Shown here one piece after another: positions 35,500-44,261 of a DNA stretch of 64,000 bases. The stretch is from assembly GCA_025352565.1 (NCBI GenBank), contig JANXTF010000020.1:1-64000 (forward strand), in the 5' to 3' direction. This DNA comes from Rhodospirillales bacterium. GTDB taxonomy: Bacteria; Pseudomonadota; Alphaproteobacteria; Acetobacterales; Acetobacteraceae. The translations under genes were made by a program, and so were the position numbers. The notes under the pieces are model-generated. The model did no database searches. It saw only the letters and a program-made list of their open reading frames with translations, and was not told the DNA's origin. Each line of letters opens with the position of its first letter. Position 1 is the first letter of the stretch.

Positions 35500-37149
35500 A
35501 TGCCGATCCTGAGCCTGCTCGACGGCGCCATGCTCGCGACCTACGGAAGCGGCGGCTTCTGGCGACACCAGACGATCTACGAGATTGCAGCCGGCCATGC
35601 GGCGTCGCGTCCTGGCGCGTCCGCGGTGCGGGACGCTGGGGGGCCGCTGAGCTACGCGGCGCTGATTGCAGCCGCCGACGCGCTCGCGAGCGATCTGGCG
35701 ACGCGCGGACTACGCTCCGGGGATCGCGTCGCGGTGTGGCTGCCCAGCCGGGTGGAGGTCGCGGTGGCGCTGCTCGCCTGCTCGCGCAACGGCTACGTCT
35801 GCTGTCCCTCGTTGCACCGCGACCACACGGTCGCCGAGGTCGCGGCGCTGTGCCGCCGCATGGGCGCGGCGGCGCTGGTCGCGCAGGAGGGTTATGGCGC
35901 CGACGCGTCGCGCGCCGATGTGTTCGCCGCCGTGCCGGACGTGCGCTGCTCGTACCGGCTGGCGCCCGGCCGCCGATACGGGCTTCCCGACACGCCGCAC
36001 CGCGCCGGGGATGCAGGCCCGGCGCCTCGCCGCGACCCCAACGGGATCATGTATCTCCCGTTCACCTCGGGCACGACCGGCCAGCCGAAAGGTGTCCTCC
36101 ACAGCGACAACACGCTGCTTGCCAATGCACGGGGCCTGTCGTCGGACTGGGGGTTCGGGCCGCATTCCGTGATCTACACCATGAGCCCACTCAGCCATAA
36201 CCTCGGGCTCGGCGCGCTGGTCGCGGCCCTGGTAGTGGGCGGCGAGCTGGTGGTACACGACTTGCCGCGAGGCGCGAGCCTCTACGACCGGATCGTGCAG
36301 ACCGGCGCGACGTTTCTGTTCGGCGTCCCCACCCATGCGATCGACCTGCTTGGCGAGCTCCGTGCCCGTGGGGCGTTCAGCCTCGGCCGGGTCGCCGGGT
36401 TCCGCATCTCGGGCGCGGCGGCGCCGGCCGAGGTGATCGCCGGCCTCATGCGGCACGGCGTGGTGCCGCAAAGCGGCTTCGGCATGACCGAGACCTGCTC
36501 CAGCCAGTATACCCGGCCCGACGACGACCCGGCCACCATCATGGAAACCTGCGGCCGCGCCTGCCCAGGCTTCGAGGTTCGGATTTGGCGGCAGGACAAC
36601 CCAGACGTGGAATGCCGCCTGGGTGAGCTCGGCCAGATCGGGGGCCGCGGGGCCAGCCTCATGCTGGGATATTTCGACGACCAGGCGGCGACCGAGGCGG
36701 CCTTCAACGCCGCTGGCTGGTTCATGACCGGCGACCTGGGCACCCTGGACACGCAGGGCAACCTGCGCATCGCCGGCCGGGCCAAGGATCTGATCATCCG
36801 CGGGGGCCACAACGTCCACCCTGCCCGTATCGAGGACCTGGCGATGCGCCACCCGGCGGTGGACCGGGCGGCCGCCTTCCCGGTCCCGGATGCGCGGCTG
36901 GGCGAGAAAGCATGCCTGGCCATCGTGTTGGCCCCGGGCAGCCGGGTGACGGACGCGGCGCTTCTGGCCCACCTCGATGCAGCGGGACTTTCGCGGTTCG
37001 ACATGCCGGAATACCTGCTCCGGCTCGATGCGCTGCCGCTGACCGCGAGCGGCAAGGTGCTGAAGCGCGAACTTGTGCAACGGGTAAGCGACGGTACGCT
37101 GTCACTGACACCCGTGCGGTTCCAAATGGAGGCTTCCTCGGATGGTTGA
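35500..37149 (+). CDS. Acyl-CoA synthetase, AMP-forming (ANL superfamily)
   Basis: 549 residues from ATG 35500. The adenylation core has LPFTSGTTGQPKGV (P-loop), GFGMTETCSSQY, WFMTGDLGTLDTQGN, GRAKDLIIRGGHNVHPARIE and the catalytic Lys near the end in LPLTASGKVLKREL. These are all motifs of cyclohexanecarboxylate- or acyl-CoA-type ligases. It activates a carboxylic acid with ATP and CoA in the cytoplasm. It stands between CoxG and an MDR enzyme, overlapping the latter by 8 bp, so it probably activates the acid produced by the hydroxylase/hydrolase steps. Confidence 0.9.
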   Translation: MPILSLLDGAMLATYGSGGFWRHQTIYEIAAGHAASRPGASAVRDAGGPLSYAALIAAADALASDLATRGLRSGDRVAVWLPSRVEVAVALLACSRNGYVCCPSLHRDHTVAEVAALCRRMGAAALVAQEGYGADASRADVFAAVPDVRCSYRLAPGRRYGLPDTPHRAGDAGPAPRRDPNGIMYLPFTSGTTGQPKGVLHSDNTLLANARGLSSDWGFGPHSVIYTMSPLSHNLGLGALVAALVVGGELVVHDLPRGASLYDRIVQTGATFLFGVPTHAIDLLGELRARGAFSLGRVAGFRISGAAAPAEVIAGLMRHGVVPQSGFGMTETCSSQYTRPDDDPATIMETCGRACPGFEVRIWRQDNPDVECRLGELGQIGGRGASLMLGYFDDQAATEAAFNAAGWFMTGDLGTLDTQGNLRIAGRAKDLIIRGGHNVHPARIEDLAMRHPAVDRAAAFPVPDARLGEKACLAIVLAPGSRVTDAALLAHLDAAGLSRFDMPEYLLRLDALPLTASGKVLKRELVQRVSDGTLSLTPVRFQMEASSDG

Positions 37150-38155
37150 GACGATGCGGGCGGCGATGGTGCGCGAATTCGGGCCGGCAGAGGGGGTGCA
37201 GCTTGGCGTGATGCCCCGCCCCGAGCCTGGGCCTGGCGAGGTGCTGATCGCGATCCATGCGGCGCCGGTCAACTTCGTCGATCTCTATGTGACGAGCGGG
37301 ACCTACCAGTTCCTTCCCAAACTCCCCTTCGTGCCCGGCAAGGGCCCGTCAGGGGTGGTTGCCGCCCTGGGGGCCGGGGTGACGAACCTTGCCGTGGGCG
37401 ACCGCGTGCTCGCGATGGCCGAACAGGGCGGCTACGCGGAGTTCGTCGCGGTCAAGGCGGACCAGTGCTACCGCCTGCCCGACGGGCTCAGTTTTCTCGA
37501 CGCCGCCTCCATGAGCCTCGCCTACGACACCGCATGGTTCGCGCTGAAGGAGCGCGGACGGCTGCGGGAAGGCGAGACGCTGCTCGTTCTCGGCGCGTCG
37601 GGGGCGGTCGGGCTGGCGTCGGTGCAGCTCGGCAAGGCCTGGGGCTGCCGCGTTCTGGCCGGCATCGCCCGGCCGGAGATGGCGGGTCTGGTGCGTGCGG
37701 CGGGGGCGGACGCGGTGATCGACCTCTCCGTCCCCGACCTGCGTGACGGGCTGCGCGACCAGGTGCGGGACGCGACCGGCGGAGCCATGGCTGACGTGGT
37801 GATGGACCCGCTGGGCGCCGACCCGTTCGACGCGGCGCTGCGCGCAATGGCTTGGTGCGGCCGGCTGGTCGTGGTCGGGTTCGCCGCCGGCCGCATCCCG
37901 TCGGTGAAGGCGAACTATCTGCTGGTCAAGAACATCGAGATCTCGGGGCTGCAGATCAGCGACTACCGCAAGCGCCGGCCCGACCTCGCTTCGCAATGCT
38001 TCACCGAGCTGTTCGCCCTGTTCGCGGCGGGCAAGATCAAGCCGCCCGAGACGATGCGCCTGCCGCTGGAACGCGCCGGCGAAGGTCTGGCGGCGGTACG
38101 GGACCGCGCCACCGCGGGACGCCGGGTCGTGCTGCTGCCAGTGTATGCTGCATGA
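37142..38155 (+). CDS. Zinc-independent MDR oxidoreductase (NADPH:quinone reductase-like)
   Basis: 337 residues from ATG 37142 (a second ATG at 37154 starts directly at the conserved MRAAMVREFG). QOR-type marks are APVNFVDLYVTSGTYQ, FVPGKGPSGVV, AYDTAWFALKERG and the Rossmann motif VLGASGAVGLASVQLGKA. No structural or catalytic zinc ligands are visible. Such enzymes reduce quinones or enoyl-CoA double bonds with NADPH. The 4-bp overlap with the PuuE-like gene and the neighbouring CoA ligase favour a role on a CoA thioester or enone. Confidence 0.87.
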   Translation: MVETMRAAMVREFGPAEGVQLGVMPRPEPGPGEVLIAIHAAPVNFVDLYVTSGTYQFLPKLPFVPGKGPSGVVAALGAGVTNLAVGDRVLAMAEQGGYAEFVAVKADQCYRLPDGLSFLDAASMSLAYDTAWFALKERGRLREGETLLVLGASGAVGLASVQLGKAWGCRVLAGIARPEMAGLVRAAGADAVIDLSVPDLRDGLRDQVRDATGGAMADVVMDPLGADPFDAALRAMAWCGRLVVVGFAAGRIPSVKANYLLVKNIEISGLQISDYRKRRPDLASQCFTELFALFAAGKIKPPETMRLPLERAGEGLAAVRDRATAGRRVVLLPVYAA

Positions 38156-39063
38156 AGCTGCCGGTGCACGGGCGCTACGCCCATAGCGCGCTGCCGTCCC
38201 GCGCGGTGTATGACTGGCCGGGCGGTGCCAGGCTGGCCCTTACGGTCGTGAACAACATCGAGCATTTCGCGTATCGCGCCGGGCTCGGCAGCGACAGCGC
38301 GCAGCCCGGCGCCCCCCAGAACCAGCGCAACTACGCGTGGCGCGACTACGGCAACCGCGTCGGCCTGTGGTACCTGCTGGACCTGCTGGACGAGCTGGCC
38401 GTGCCCGCGGCGCATAACGTGAACGCGGCGGCACTGGACGCCTGCCCCGAGATCGCGCCCGCCCTCATGGCCCGCGGCGACGAGTTCGTCGCCCATGGCC
38501 GCACCAACTCCGAGCGCCAGGATGTCATGTGGGAGGAGGACGAGCGCCGGCTGATCGCCGAAAGCCGCGACGCCATCATCCGCCATACCGGCAAGGCGCC
38601 CGAGGGCTGGATGGGCCCTTATATCTGCCAGACCCCAGCCAGCCTCGACCTGCTGAAGGCGGAGGGGTTCCGCTACATGATGGAATGGCCGGCCGACGAC
38701 CAGCCGTTCTGGCTGCGTACGGCGCATGGACCGATTCTGTCTGTCCCTTACTCCATCGAGGTGAACGACAGCCCGGCGATGGTCTTCCGCCACCACACCG
38801 GCGCCGAATTCGAGCAGATGATCGTGGACCAGTTCGACGAGCTGCTGCATCAATCGGCCCGGCGTCCCCTGGTGTGCAGCATCGTCCTGCATCCGTTCGT
38901 GATCGGGCAGCCTTACCGGCTTCGCGCGTTCCGCCGCGCCATGCGGCACATCCTGCGGCACCGGGACCGCCTGTGGCTCACCCGCCCCGGCGACATCGCG
39001 CGCTTCATCGAAAGCCTGCCGCCCGGCCTCGTGCCCGGCAGCGAAGAGGGAGTAGAGACATGA
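38152..39063 (+). CDS. Polysaccharide-deacetylase-fold hydrolase, PuuE (allantoinase)-like clade
   Basis: 303 residues from ATG 38152 (ATGA overlap). RYAHSALPSRAVYDWPGGAR followed by LALTVVNNIEHFAY resembles the opening of PuuE-type allantoinases rather than chitin or peptidoglycan deacetylases. The canonical Asp-Asp of the NodB metal site is replaced by Asn-Asn. Other landmarks are FVAHGRTNSERQ, GWMGPYICQTPASLDLL and a C-terminal LHPFVIGQPYRLRAFR. There is no signal peptide, so it acts in the cytoplasm. The PuuE clade hydrolyses cyclic ureides/amides, so ring opening of a heterocycle is the leading idea. Confidence 0.75.
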   Translation: MKLPVHGRYAHSALPSRAVYDWPGGARLALTVVNNIEHFAYRAGLGSDSAQPGAPQNQRNYAWRDYGNRVGLWYLLDLLDELAVPAAHNVNAAALDACPEIAPALMARGDEFVAHGRTNSERQDVMWEEDERRLIAESRDAIIRHTGKAPEGWMGPYICQTPASLDLLKAEGFRYMMEWPADDQPFWLRTAHGPILSVPYSIEVNDSPAMVFRHHTGAEFEQMIVDQFDELLHQSARRPLVCSIVLHPFVIGQPYRLRAFRRAMRHILRHRDRLWLTRPGDIARFIESLPPGLVPGSEEGVET

Positions 39064-40247
39064 CCGGATCGCGCGGCCTGACCGTCGCCATGCTGCTGCT
39101 GTGCGGCGTTGCCGCGACCGCGGTGGCGCCCCCTGCGGCGTCCGCGCAGCCCGTGGATATCCCGGTGGTGCTGCCGCTGACCGGCGGAGCGGCGTTCCTG
39201 GGCCAGGGCGAGCGCACGGCCCTCCAAATCGCGGAGAAGCTGGTGAATGCCGACGGCGGCGTGAACGGCGTGCCCGTGCGGTTCGTGTTCAGCGACGACC
39301 AGTCAAGTCCTCAAGCGGCCGTACAGCATGCGTCGCAGATCCGGATCAGCAACCCGCCGATCGTGCTCGGCTCCGCAATCGTCGCGATGTGCAACGCCAT
39401 GGCGCCAGTGCTGAGGGACGGGCCGGTGATGTATTGCCTCTCTCCGGGGATACACCCCGCGCCCGGCAGCCGCGTCTTTACCGGGTTCATCTCGACCCAC
39501 GACCTGGCCCGCAGCCTGGTGCGGTACTACCGTGGCCGCGGCTTCAAGCGGCTGGCGATGATCACCAGCTCGGACGCGAGCGGGCAGGATGGGCGGCTCG
39601 GCTTCGAGGAGGCGATGAAGCTGCCGGAGAATGCCGGGGTGCGGATCGTCGCGGCCGTGCAGTTCAACACCACGGACGTGAGCGTCGCGGCCCAGGTGCA
39701 GACGATGAAGGCGGCGGACCCGCAGGCAGTGATCGCCTGGACCAGCGGTTCGCCGTTCGGGACCGTGCTGAAAGGCATCGTCCAGGGCGGCCTCGATGTC
39801 CCGGTCGGCACGACGGACGCGAACATGACCTTCGCCCAGATGCAGCAATACGCCTCGTTCATGCCGACCGAGGCGCTGTTCATGTCCACGGTGTGGCCCC
39901 CGCACGGGCCGAACCTGGTGCTGGACCCCCGTGTGGTGGCGGCACAGAAACGCATGTTCGACGCCTATGCCGCCGCCGGCAGCCAGCCCGACATCGCGGC
40001 CGCGCTGGCCTGGGACTACGGGCTGCTGGCGGTGGCGGCGCTGCGACACGCCGGGCCCGGCGCCACGGCGGAGCAGGTGCGCGGCTTCATCGCCGGCACG
40101 AAGGACTGGGCGGGGATCAACGGGATCTACGACTTCGTACGCGAGCCCCAGCGGGGTCTCGACGAGAGCGATGCCGTCGTCACCCGCTGGGAAGCCGCGC
40201 AGAAGATGTGGATGATCGTCAGCAAGCCTCGGGGCGAACCGCTCTGA
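39060..40247 (+). CDS. ABC transporter substrate-binding protein, branched-chain amino acid type
   Basis: 395 residues with a Sec signal peptide cut near AASAQ (about residue 30). The mature part starts VDIPVVLPLTGGAAFLGQGE, the LivJ-type opening, and continues through MITSSDASGQDGRLGFEEA and AIVAMCNAMAPVL. It overlaps the PuuE-like gene by 4 bp and serves the fused permease and two ATPases downstream. Its own last 140 residues are mirrored, with a gap, by the short reading frame that follows. Ligand unknown; the operon suggests an aromatic or heterocyclic compound. Confidence 0.87.
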   Translation: MTGSRGLTVAMLLLCGVAATAVAPPAASAQPVDIPVVLPLTGGAAFLGQGERTALQIAEKLVNADGGVNGVPVRFVFSDDQSSPQAAVQHASQIRISNPPIVLGSAIVAMCNAMAPVLRDGPVMYCLSPGIHPAPGSRVFTGFISTHDLARSLVRYYRGRGFKRLAMITSSDASGQDGRLGFEEAMKLPENAGVRIVAAVQFNTTDVSVAAQVQTMKAADPQAVIAWTSGSPFGTVLKGIVQGGLDVPVGTTDANMTFAQMQQYASFMPTEALFMSTVWPPHGPNLVLDPRVVAAQKRMFDAYAAAGSQPDIAAALAWDYGLLAVAALRHAGPGATAEQVRGFIAGTKDWAGINGIYDFVREPQRGLDESDAVVTRWEAAQKMWMIVSKPRGEPL

Positions 40248-40537
40248 TGCGGGCGAAGGCGGCAGCGTTGCCGCCTCGCGAGGCGGTGTTCGTGTCCACG
40301 GAGTGGCCGCCGCACGGACCGGAGCTGGTGCTCGCCCCCCGGGTGGTCGCCGCGCAGGACCGGACGCGCACGGCCTATGCCGCCGCCCGCGCTGACTGGC
40401 CGGGCATCAACGGGATCTACGACTTCACCCGCATCCCGCAGCGCGGGCTGGACGAGGCGGACGCGGTCGTCACCCGTTGGCGACCGGACGCGAAGGAATG
40501 GTTCGTGGTCAGCCGGCCGGGTGGGGTGCCGTTGTGA
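40247..40537 (+). pseudogene. Degenerate tandem copy of the binding protein's C-terminus (96 aa)
   Basis: The frame starts at the ATG that overlaps the stop of the previous gene (TGATG). Residues 14-46 (VFVSTEWPPHGPELVLAPRV...AYAAA) match FMSTVWPPHGPNLVLDPRV of the full protein. Residues 50-96 (WPGINGIYDFTRIPQRGLDE...VVSRPGGVPL) match its last 47 residues. About 45 residues between the two blocks are missing, and there is no signal peptide. It is a diverged partial duplication kept in frame. It can hardly be exported, so either a pseudogene or a small protein of new use. Confidence 0.8.
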
Positions 40538-40541
40538 TCCC

Positions 40542-42449
40542 GTGCTTCAGCTAGTCCAATACGTCCTCGGCGGGTTGCTGCAGGGGGCCATATTCGGCCT
40601 GCTCGCAGTCGGGTTCTCGCTGATCTACCGGGTCACTTCGGCGATCAACCTGGCGCAGGGTGCGTTCTGCATCCTGGGCGCCCTGCTCACCGGCAGCATC
40701 CAGGATGCGCTGGGGCTGCATGTGATGCTTGCGGGCGTGCTGGGCGTCGCGGCGACGGCCTTGATCGCGCTGCTGGTCGGCGCCGCGATCTTCGTGCCGG
40801 GGCTGTCGCGGCTGCCGACGAGCGCGATGTTCATCCTGACGGCCGGGCTGCTGACGTTCCTGGAGGGTGCGTCGCTGGTCGCCTGGGGAAGCCAGTCCTA
40901 CACGCTGGACGCGTTCAGCGGGGAACGGCCGCTCCGCCTCGGCGGATTGCTGGTTCCCACGCAGGGACTATGGCTGCTGGGCATCGCCCTCGCGATCAAC
41001 ACCGGCGTCGCGCTGGTGCTGTCGCGTACCCGGATGGGACGGGCCTTCCAGGCATGTGCCGAGAACCCGATGGCCGCGAGCCTGATGGGGATCGGCGTCG
41101 GCCGGATGCAGTTGCTGAGCTTCGTTGCCGCGGCCGCGATCGGCGCGGTGGCCGGGGTCGCCATCGGGCCGGTGACGTCGTTCCAGTTCGACACCGGGCG
41201 GATGTACACGACGTTCGGGTTCATCGCGGCCGTGATCGGGGGCATGGGTTCGCCTCTTGGCGCGATTGCCGGGGGCCTCTGCCTGGGTGTCGCCACGCAG
41301 CTCGCGGCCGCCTACGTGTCCTCGCTGTTCAGCAACGCCCTGGCGCTGGTGCTGCTTCTGGCCGTGTTGCTGTGGCGGCCCAGCGGCCTGTTCGCGTCCG
41401 GGCCGGCGCGGCGTCAGGACGTGCGGGAGGAGAAGCGCGTCAACCGCCCGCCGGTGCGGCTGGGCGCCCAGCCGGGCGGCATCCTGGCGGCATTGGCTGC
41501 TGTGCTGCTGCTGGGCGTGCTGCCCTGGTGGATGCGGTCCGGCGGGTTGATGAGTTCCGTGATCATCACGGCGATCTTGTTTGTGTCCGTCATCGGGCTG
41601 GACGTGCTGATGGGATTCACGGGCCAGGTCAGCCTCGGGCAGGCCGGGTTCATGGCGATCGGCGGCTACACGGCCAGCGTGCTGGCGCTGCAATACGACG
41701 TGCCCCCGCTGCTCGGGACGTTGTGCGGCCTGGTGCTGTCCGTCGCCTGCGCGGTGGTGCTGGCACTCGGCACGGTAAGGCTGCGTGGAATCTATCTGGC
41801 GATCGCCACGCTGGCTTTCAGCCTGCTCGTGGACTCGCTGACGGTCGGGCTGGAAGGCGTCACGGGCGGGCCATCCGGCCTGGTTGGCATCCCCTCGTTC
41901 TCGATCGCCGGGTTCGTGTTCGACACGCCCCTGCGGAACTTCTATCTGGCCGCCGGCGTGGCCGCCGTGGTCCTGGTGCTGCTGACGGGCGGCATGCGCG
42001 GGGCGTTCGGCCGTGCGCTCCAGGCCATCCGGGCGGACCCCCTGGCCGCGGCAGCCCTGGGTGTGCGCGTCGGGCGGTACCGCATGGCCGCGTTCTGCAT
42101 CAGCGCGGCGCTCGGATCGATCTCGGGCAGCCTGTACGCCTTCTACTTCCACTTCCTCTCGCCCGAGATGGTCGGCACCCAGATCTCGCTGCAGATGCTG
42201 GCAATGCTCGTGGTGGGTGGCGAGGGAACGCTGTTCGGGCCCTTGTTTGGCGTGGCCATCCTGACCCTGTTGCCGACGGCGTTCCAGCCGCTGGCGCAGT
42301 TCAAGACGATGGGCGCCGGGCTGCTGCTGGTGTTGTTCTCGATGTATCTTCCCAGCGGGATCTTCGGCCTGCTGGCCCGCATGGTCCGCCTGCTGCGTCC
42401 GCGCGGATACGCGCCTGCGCCGGTTGCCGCGAACGGGTCGGCGCCTTGA
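40542..42449 (+). CDS. Branched-chain-type ABC transporter permease, LivH-LivM fusion
   Basis: 635 residues from GTG 40542, which directly follows the remnant. The first half (to about 285) is LivH-like (LLAVGFSLIYRVTSAINLAQ, GGMGSPLGAIAGG). A charged linker (RRQDVREEKRVNRPP) follows, and the second half is LivM-like (MGFTGQVSLGQAGFMAIGGY, AIRADPLAAAALGVRV, VVGGEGTLFGPLFG). Both EAA-like ATPase contact loops are present, so one chain forms the whole pore. The first transporter in this window uses two separate permeases instead. Confidence 0.9.
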   Translation: MLQLVQYVLGGLLQGAIFGLLAVGFSLIYRVTSAINLAQGAFCILGALLTGSIQDALGLHVMLAGVLGVAATALIALLVGAAIFVPGLSRLPTSAMFILTAGLLTFLEGASLVAWGSQSYTLDAFSGERPLRLGGLLVPTQGLWLLGIALAINTGVALVLSRTRMGRAFQACAENPMAASLMGIGVGRMQLLSFVAAAAIGAVAGVAIGPVTSFQFDTGRMYTTFGFIAAVIGGMGSPLGAIAGGLCLGVATQLAAAYVSSLFSNALALVLLLAVLLWRPSGLFASGPARRQDVREEKRVNRPPVRLGAQPGGILAALAAVLLLGVLPWWMRSGGLMSSVIITAILFVSVIGLDVLMGFTGQVSLGQAGFMAIGGYTASVLALQYDVPPLLGTLCGLVLSVACAVVLALGTVRLRGIYLAIATLAFSLLVDSLTVGLEGVTGGPSGLVGIPSFSIAGFVFDTPLRNFYLAAGVAAVVLVLLTGGMRGAFGRALQAIRADPLAAAALGVRVGRYRMAAFCISAALGSISGSLYAFYFHFLSPEMVGTQISLQMLAMLVVGGEGTLFGPLFGVAILTLLPTAFQPLAQFKTMGAGLLLVLFSMYLPSGIFGLLARMVRLLRPRGYAPAPVAANGSAP

Positions 42450-43213
42450 CGGCGGCGCTGGACGTCATCGGTCTTCGCAAGTCGTTCGGGGGCGTGGACG
42501 CCATCACCGACGTGAGTTTCCGCGTCCCGGCGGGGACCGCCACGGCGTTGATCGGCCCGAACGGCGCTGGCAAGACCACCTTGTTCAACCTGGTCACTCG
42601 CCTGCTTCCGGCGACGGCGGGACGGATCGCCTATTTCGGGCAGGCGCTCGACGTCCAGCCGCCCGAACGGATCGCGCGGATGGGGCTGGTGCGCACCTTC
42701 CAAACCGCACGCGTGTTCCCTGGCATGACGGTCCTGGAGAACGTGCTGGCCGGTGCGCACCTGCACGTGCGGAGCAGCACCCTGTCGCAGATGCTATGGG
42801 CGCCCGCCGCGCGGCGGGAGGAAATGGGCCTGCGCGCCAGGGCCGAGGCGCTGCTGGACCTGGCCGGGCTGCGGGAGGCCAGCGGCAGCCCCGCGAGCGA
42901 CTTGCCGATGGGTGGCCAGAAGCTGCTGGAGGTGCTCCGGGCGCTGATGGCGCGTCCGCGGCTGCTGTTGCTGGACGAGCCCGCGGCAGGGTTGAACGAC
43001 AGCGAAACCGCGGAACTCTCGGCCATGCTGCGCGCGATCCGGGCGATCGGCGTCACGCTGCTGGTTGTGGAGCACAACATGGCGTTGGTGATGGATGTGG
43101 CCGACCAGGTTGTGGTGCTCGACGCCGGCCGCGTGGTCGCGGCCGGGAGCCCCGCGGACATCCGGTCCGACCCTGCCGTCATCGAGGCCTATGTCGGCCG
43201 GCTGGACCCCTAG
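42446..43213 (+). CDS. Branched-chain-type ABC transporter ATP-binding protein (LivG-like)
   Basis: 255 residues from a TTG overlapping the permease stop (TTGA). Walker A GPNGAGKT is at 37-44, Walker B is RLLLLDEPAAGLN and the switch is VVEHNMALVMD. The signature motif is unusual: LPMGGQKLLEVL in place of LSxGQ, with Pro-Met before the two glycines. The LivG C-terminal GSPADIRSDPAVIEAYVG is complete. Pairs with the next ATPase. Confidence 0.88.
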   Translation: MTAALDVIGLRKSFGGVDAITDVSFRVPAGTATALIGPNGAGKTTLFNLVTRLLPATAGRIAYFGQALDVQPPERIARMGLVRTFQTARVFPGMTVLENVLAGAHLHVRSSTLSQMLWAPAARREEMGLRARAEALLDLAGLREASGSPASDLPMGGQKLLEVLRALMARPRLLLLDEPAAGLNDSETAELSAMLRAIRAIGVTLLVVEHNMALVMDVADQVVVLDAGRVVAAGSPADIRSDPAVIEAYVGRLDP

Positions 43214-43216
43214 GAC

Positions 43217-43993
43217 ATGCTCGACGTGTCCGGATTGAGCGCAGGGTACGACGGGCGCGCGGTCATCCACGACCTGTCGCTGACGGTCGAGCAGGGTGAA
43301 ATCGTGGCCTTGTTGGGCGCGAATGGGGCCGGCAAATCGACCCTGGCCTGCGCGCTCTCGGGCCTGCTCCCCGCCCTCGCCGGATCGATCCGGTTCCAGG
43401 GCGCGGCCATCGAACGGGCGAGCCCGGCGGCCAGGGTTTCGGCCGGGCTGGTCCATGTACCCGAAGGGCGCCAGGTGTTCGCGGGCCTGACCGTGGCACA
43501 GAACCTGGAGCTGGGCGCCTATGTCGAGCGGCCCGGTTCCACCACGTCCGCCCGGATGGAGACGATGTTCGATCGCTTCCCCGTGCTGCGGCAACGCAGC
43601 GGCAGCGTGGCGGGCAACCTGTCCGGTGGACAGCAGCAGATGCTGGCAATTTCCCGTGGCCTGATGAGCGGCCCCAAGCTGCTCATCCTGGATGAGCCCT
43701 CGCTCGGCCTTGCCCCGACGCTGGTCGCAGAGGTATTCGCCATGATTGCCGAGCTGCGGGGGCAAGGTCTTTCGATCTTGCTCTCGGAACAGAATGCCCG
43801 GATGAGCCTCGCCATCGCCGACCGAGCCTATGTGCTGGAAAACGGCCGCATTACGCTGTCCGGCCCGGCGGCTGACCTGATCCGGTCCAGCGAGATCGCG
43901 AAGCGCTACCTGGGCCTTGGCGCGCCGGACCGAACGGAAGAGTCCGACTGTGACCTGGTGGCAAGACTCCGGGCGGCGTTTGCCTGGTCGTGA
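43217..43993 (+). CDS. Branched-chain-type ABC transporter ATP-binding protein (LivF-like)
   Basis: 258 residues. Walker A GANGAGKS at 34-41, signature LSGGQQQMLAIS, Walker B LLILDEPSLGLAP, switch LSEQNARMSLAIADRAYVLE. A C-terminal extension of about 20 residues (PDRTEESDCDLVARLRAAF) follows the normal YLG ending. It is the last gene of the plus-strand island operon; a 268-bp gap with lower GC follows. Confidence 0.9.
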   Translation: MLDVSGLSAGYDGRAVIHDLSLTVEQGEIVALLGANGAGKSTLACALSGLLPALAGSIRFQGAAIERASPAARVSAGLVHVPEGRQVFAGLTVAQNLELGAYVERPGSTTSARMETMFDRFPVLRQRSGSVAGNLSGGQQQMLAISRGLMSGPKLLILDEPSLGLAPTLVAEVFAMIAELRGQGLSILLSEQNARMSLAIADRAYVLENGRITLSGPAADLIRSSEIAKRYLGLGAPDRTEESDCDLVARLRAAFAWS

Positions 43994-44121
43994 CCGAGCG
44001 GCCGTTGTCTCTCCCCAGTCGGGCAGAACCAACATACCGGCCTGCTCCTCTCGTTTCTGTTAAGGGCGTCGACGGCTCGCGCCCGGTAATGTGAACGTCA
44101 GGTTTGGACGCGAAACAGACC

Positions 44122-44243
44122 TCTCAGGGGGTCACCAGTGCCATTCATCGCCAAGACGCGCTCGCTCGGCCATTGAGCGGTCGGATATCGTTGCCAACGC
44201 CCCTTGGCAAAGCGCCGCGTCTCCACATCTCAGGGGTCAACCA
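44122..44243. repeat. Pair of 16-bp direct repeats upstream of the FAS1 gene
   Basis: TCTCAGGGGGTCACCA (44122-44137) and TCTCAGGGGTCAACCA (44228-44243) differ by one base shift within otherwise equal sequence. They are 106 bases apart; the second ends 19 bases before the FAS1 start codon. They could be regulator sites or traces of a duplication. Confidence 0.5.
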
Positions 44244-44261
44244 AAACATCGAGGATTTTTC

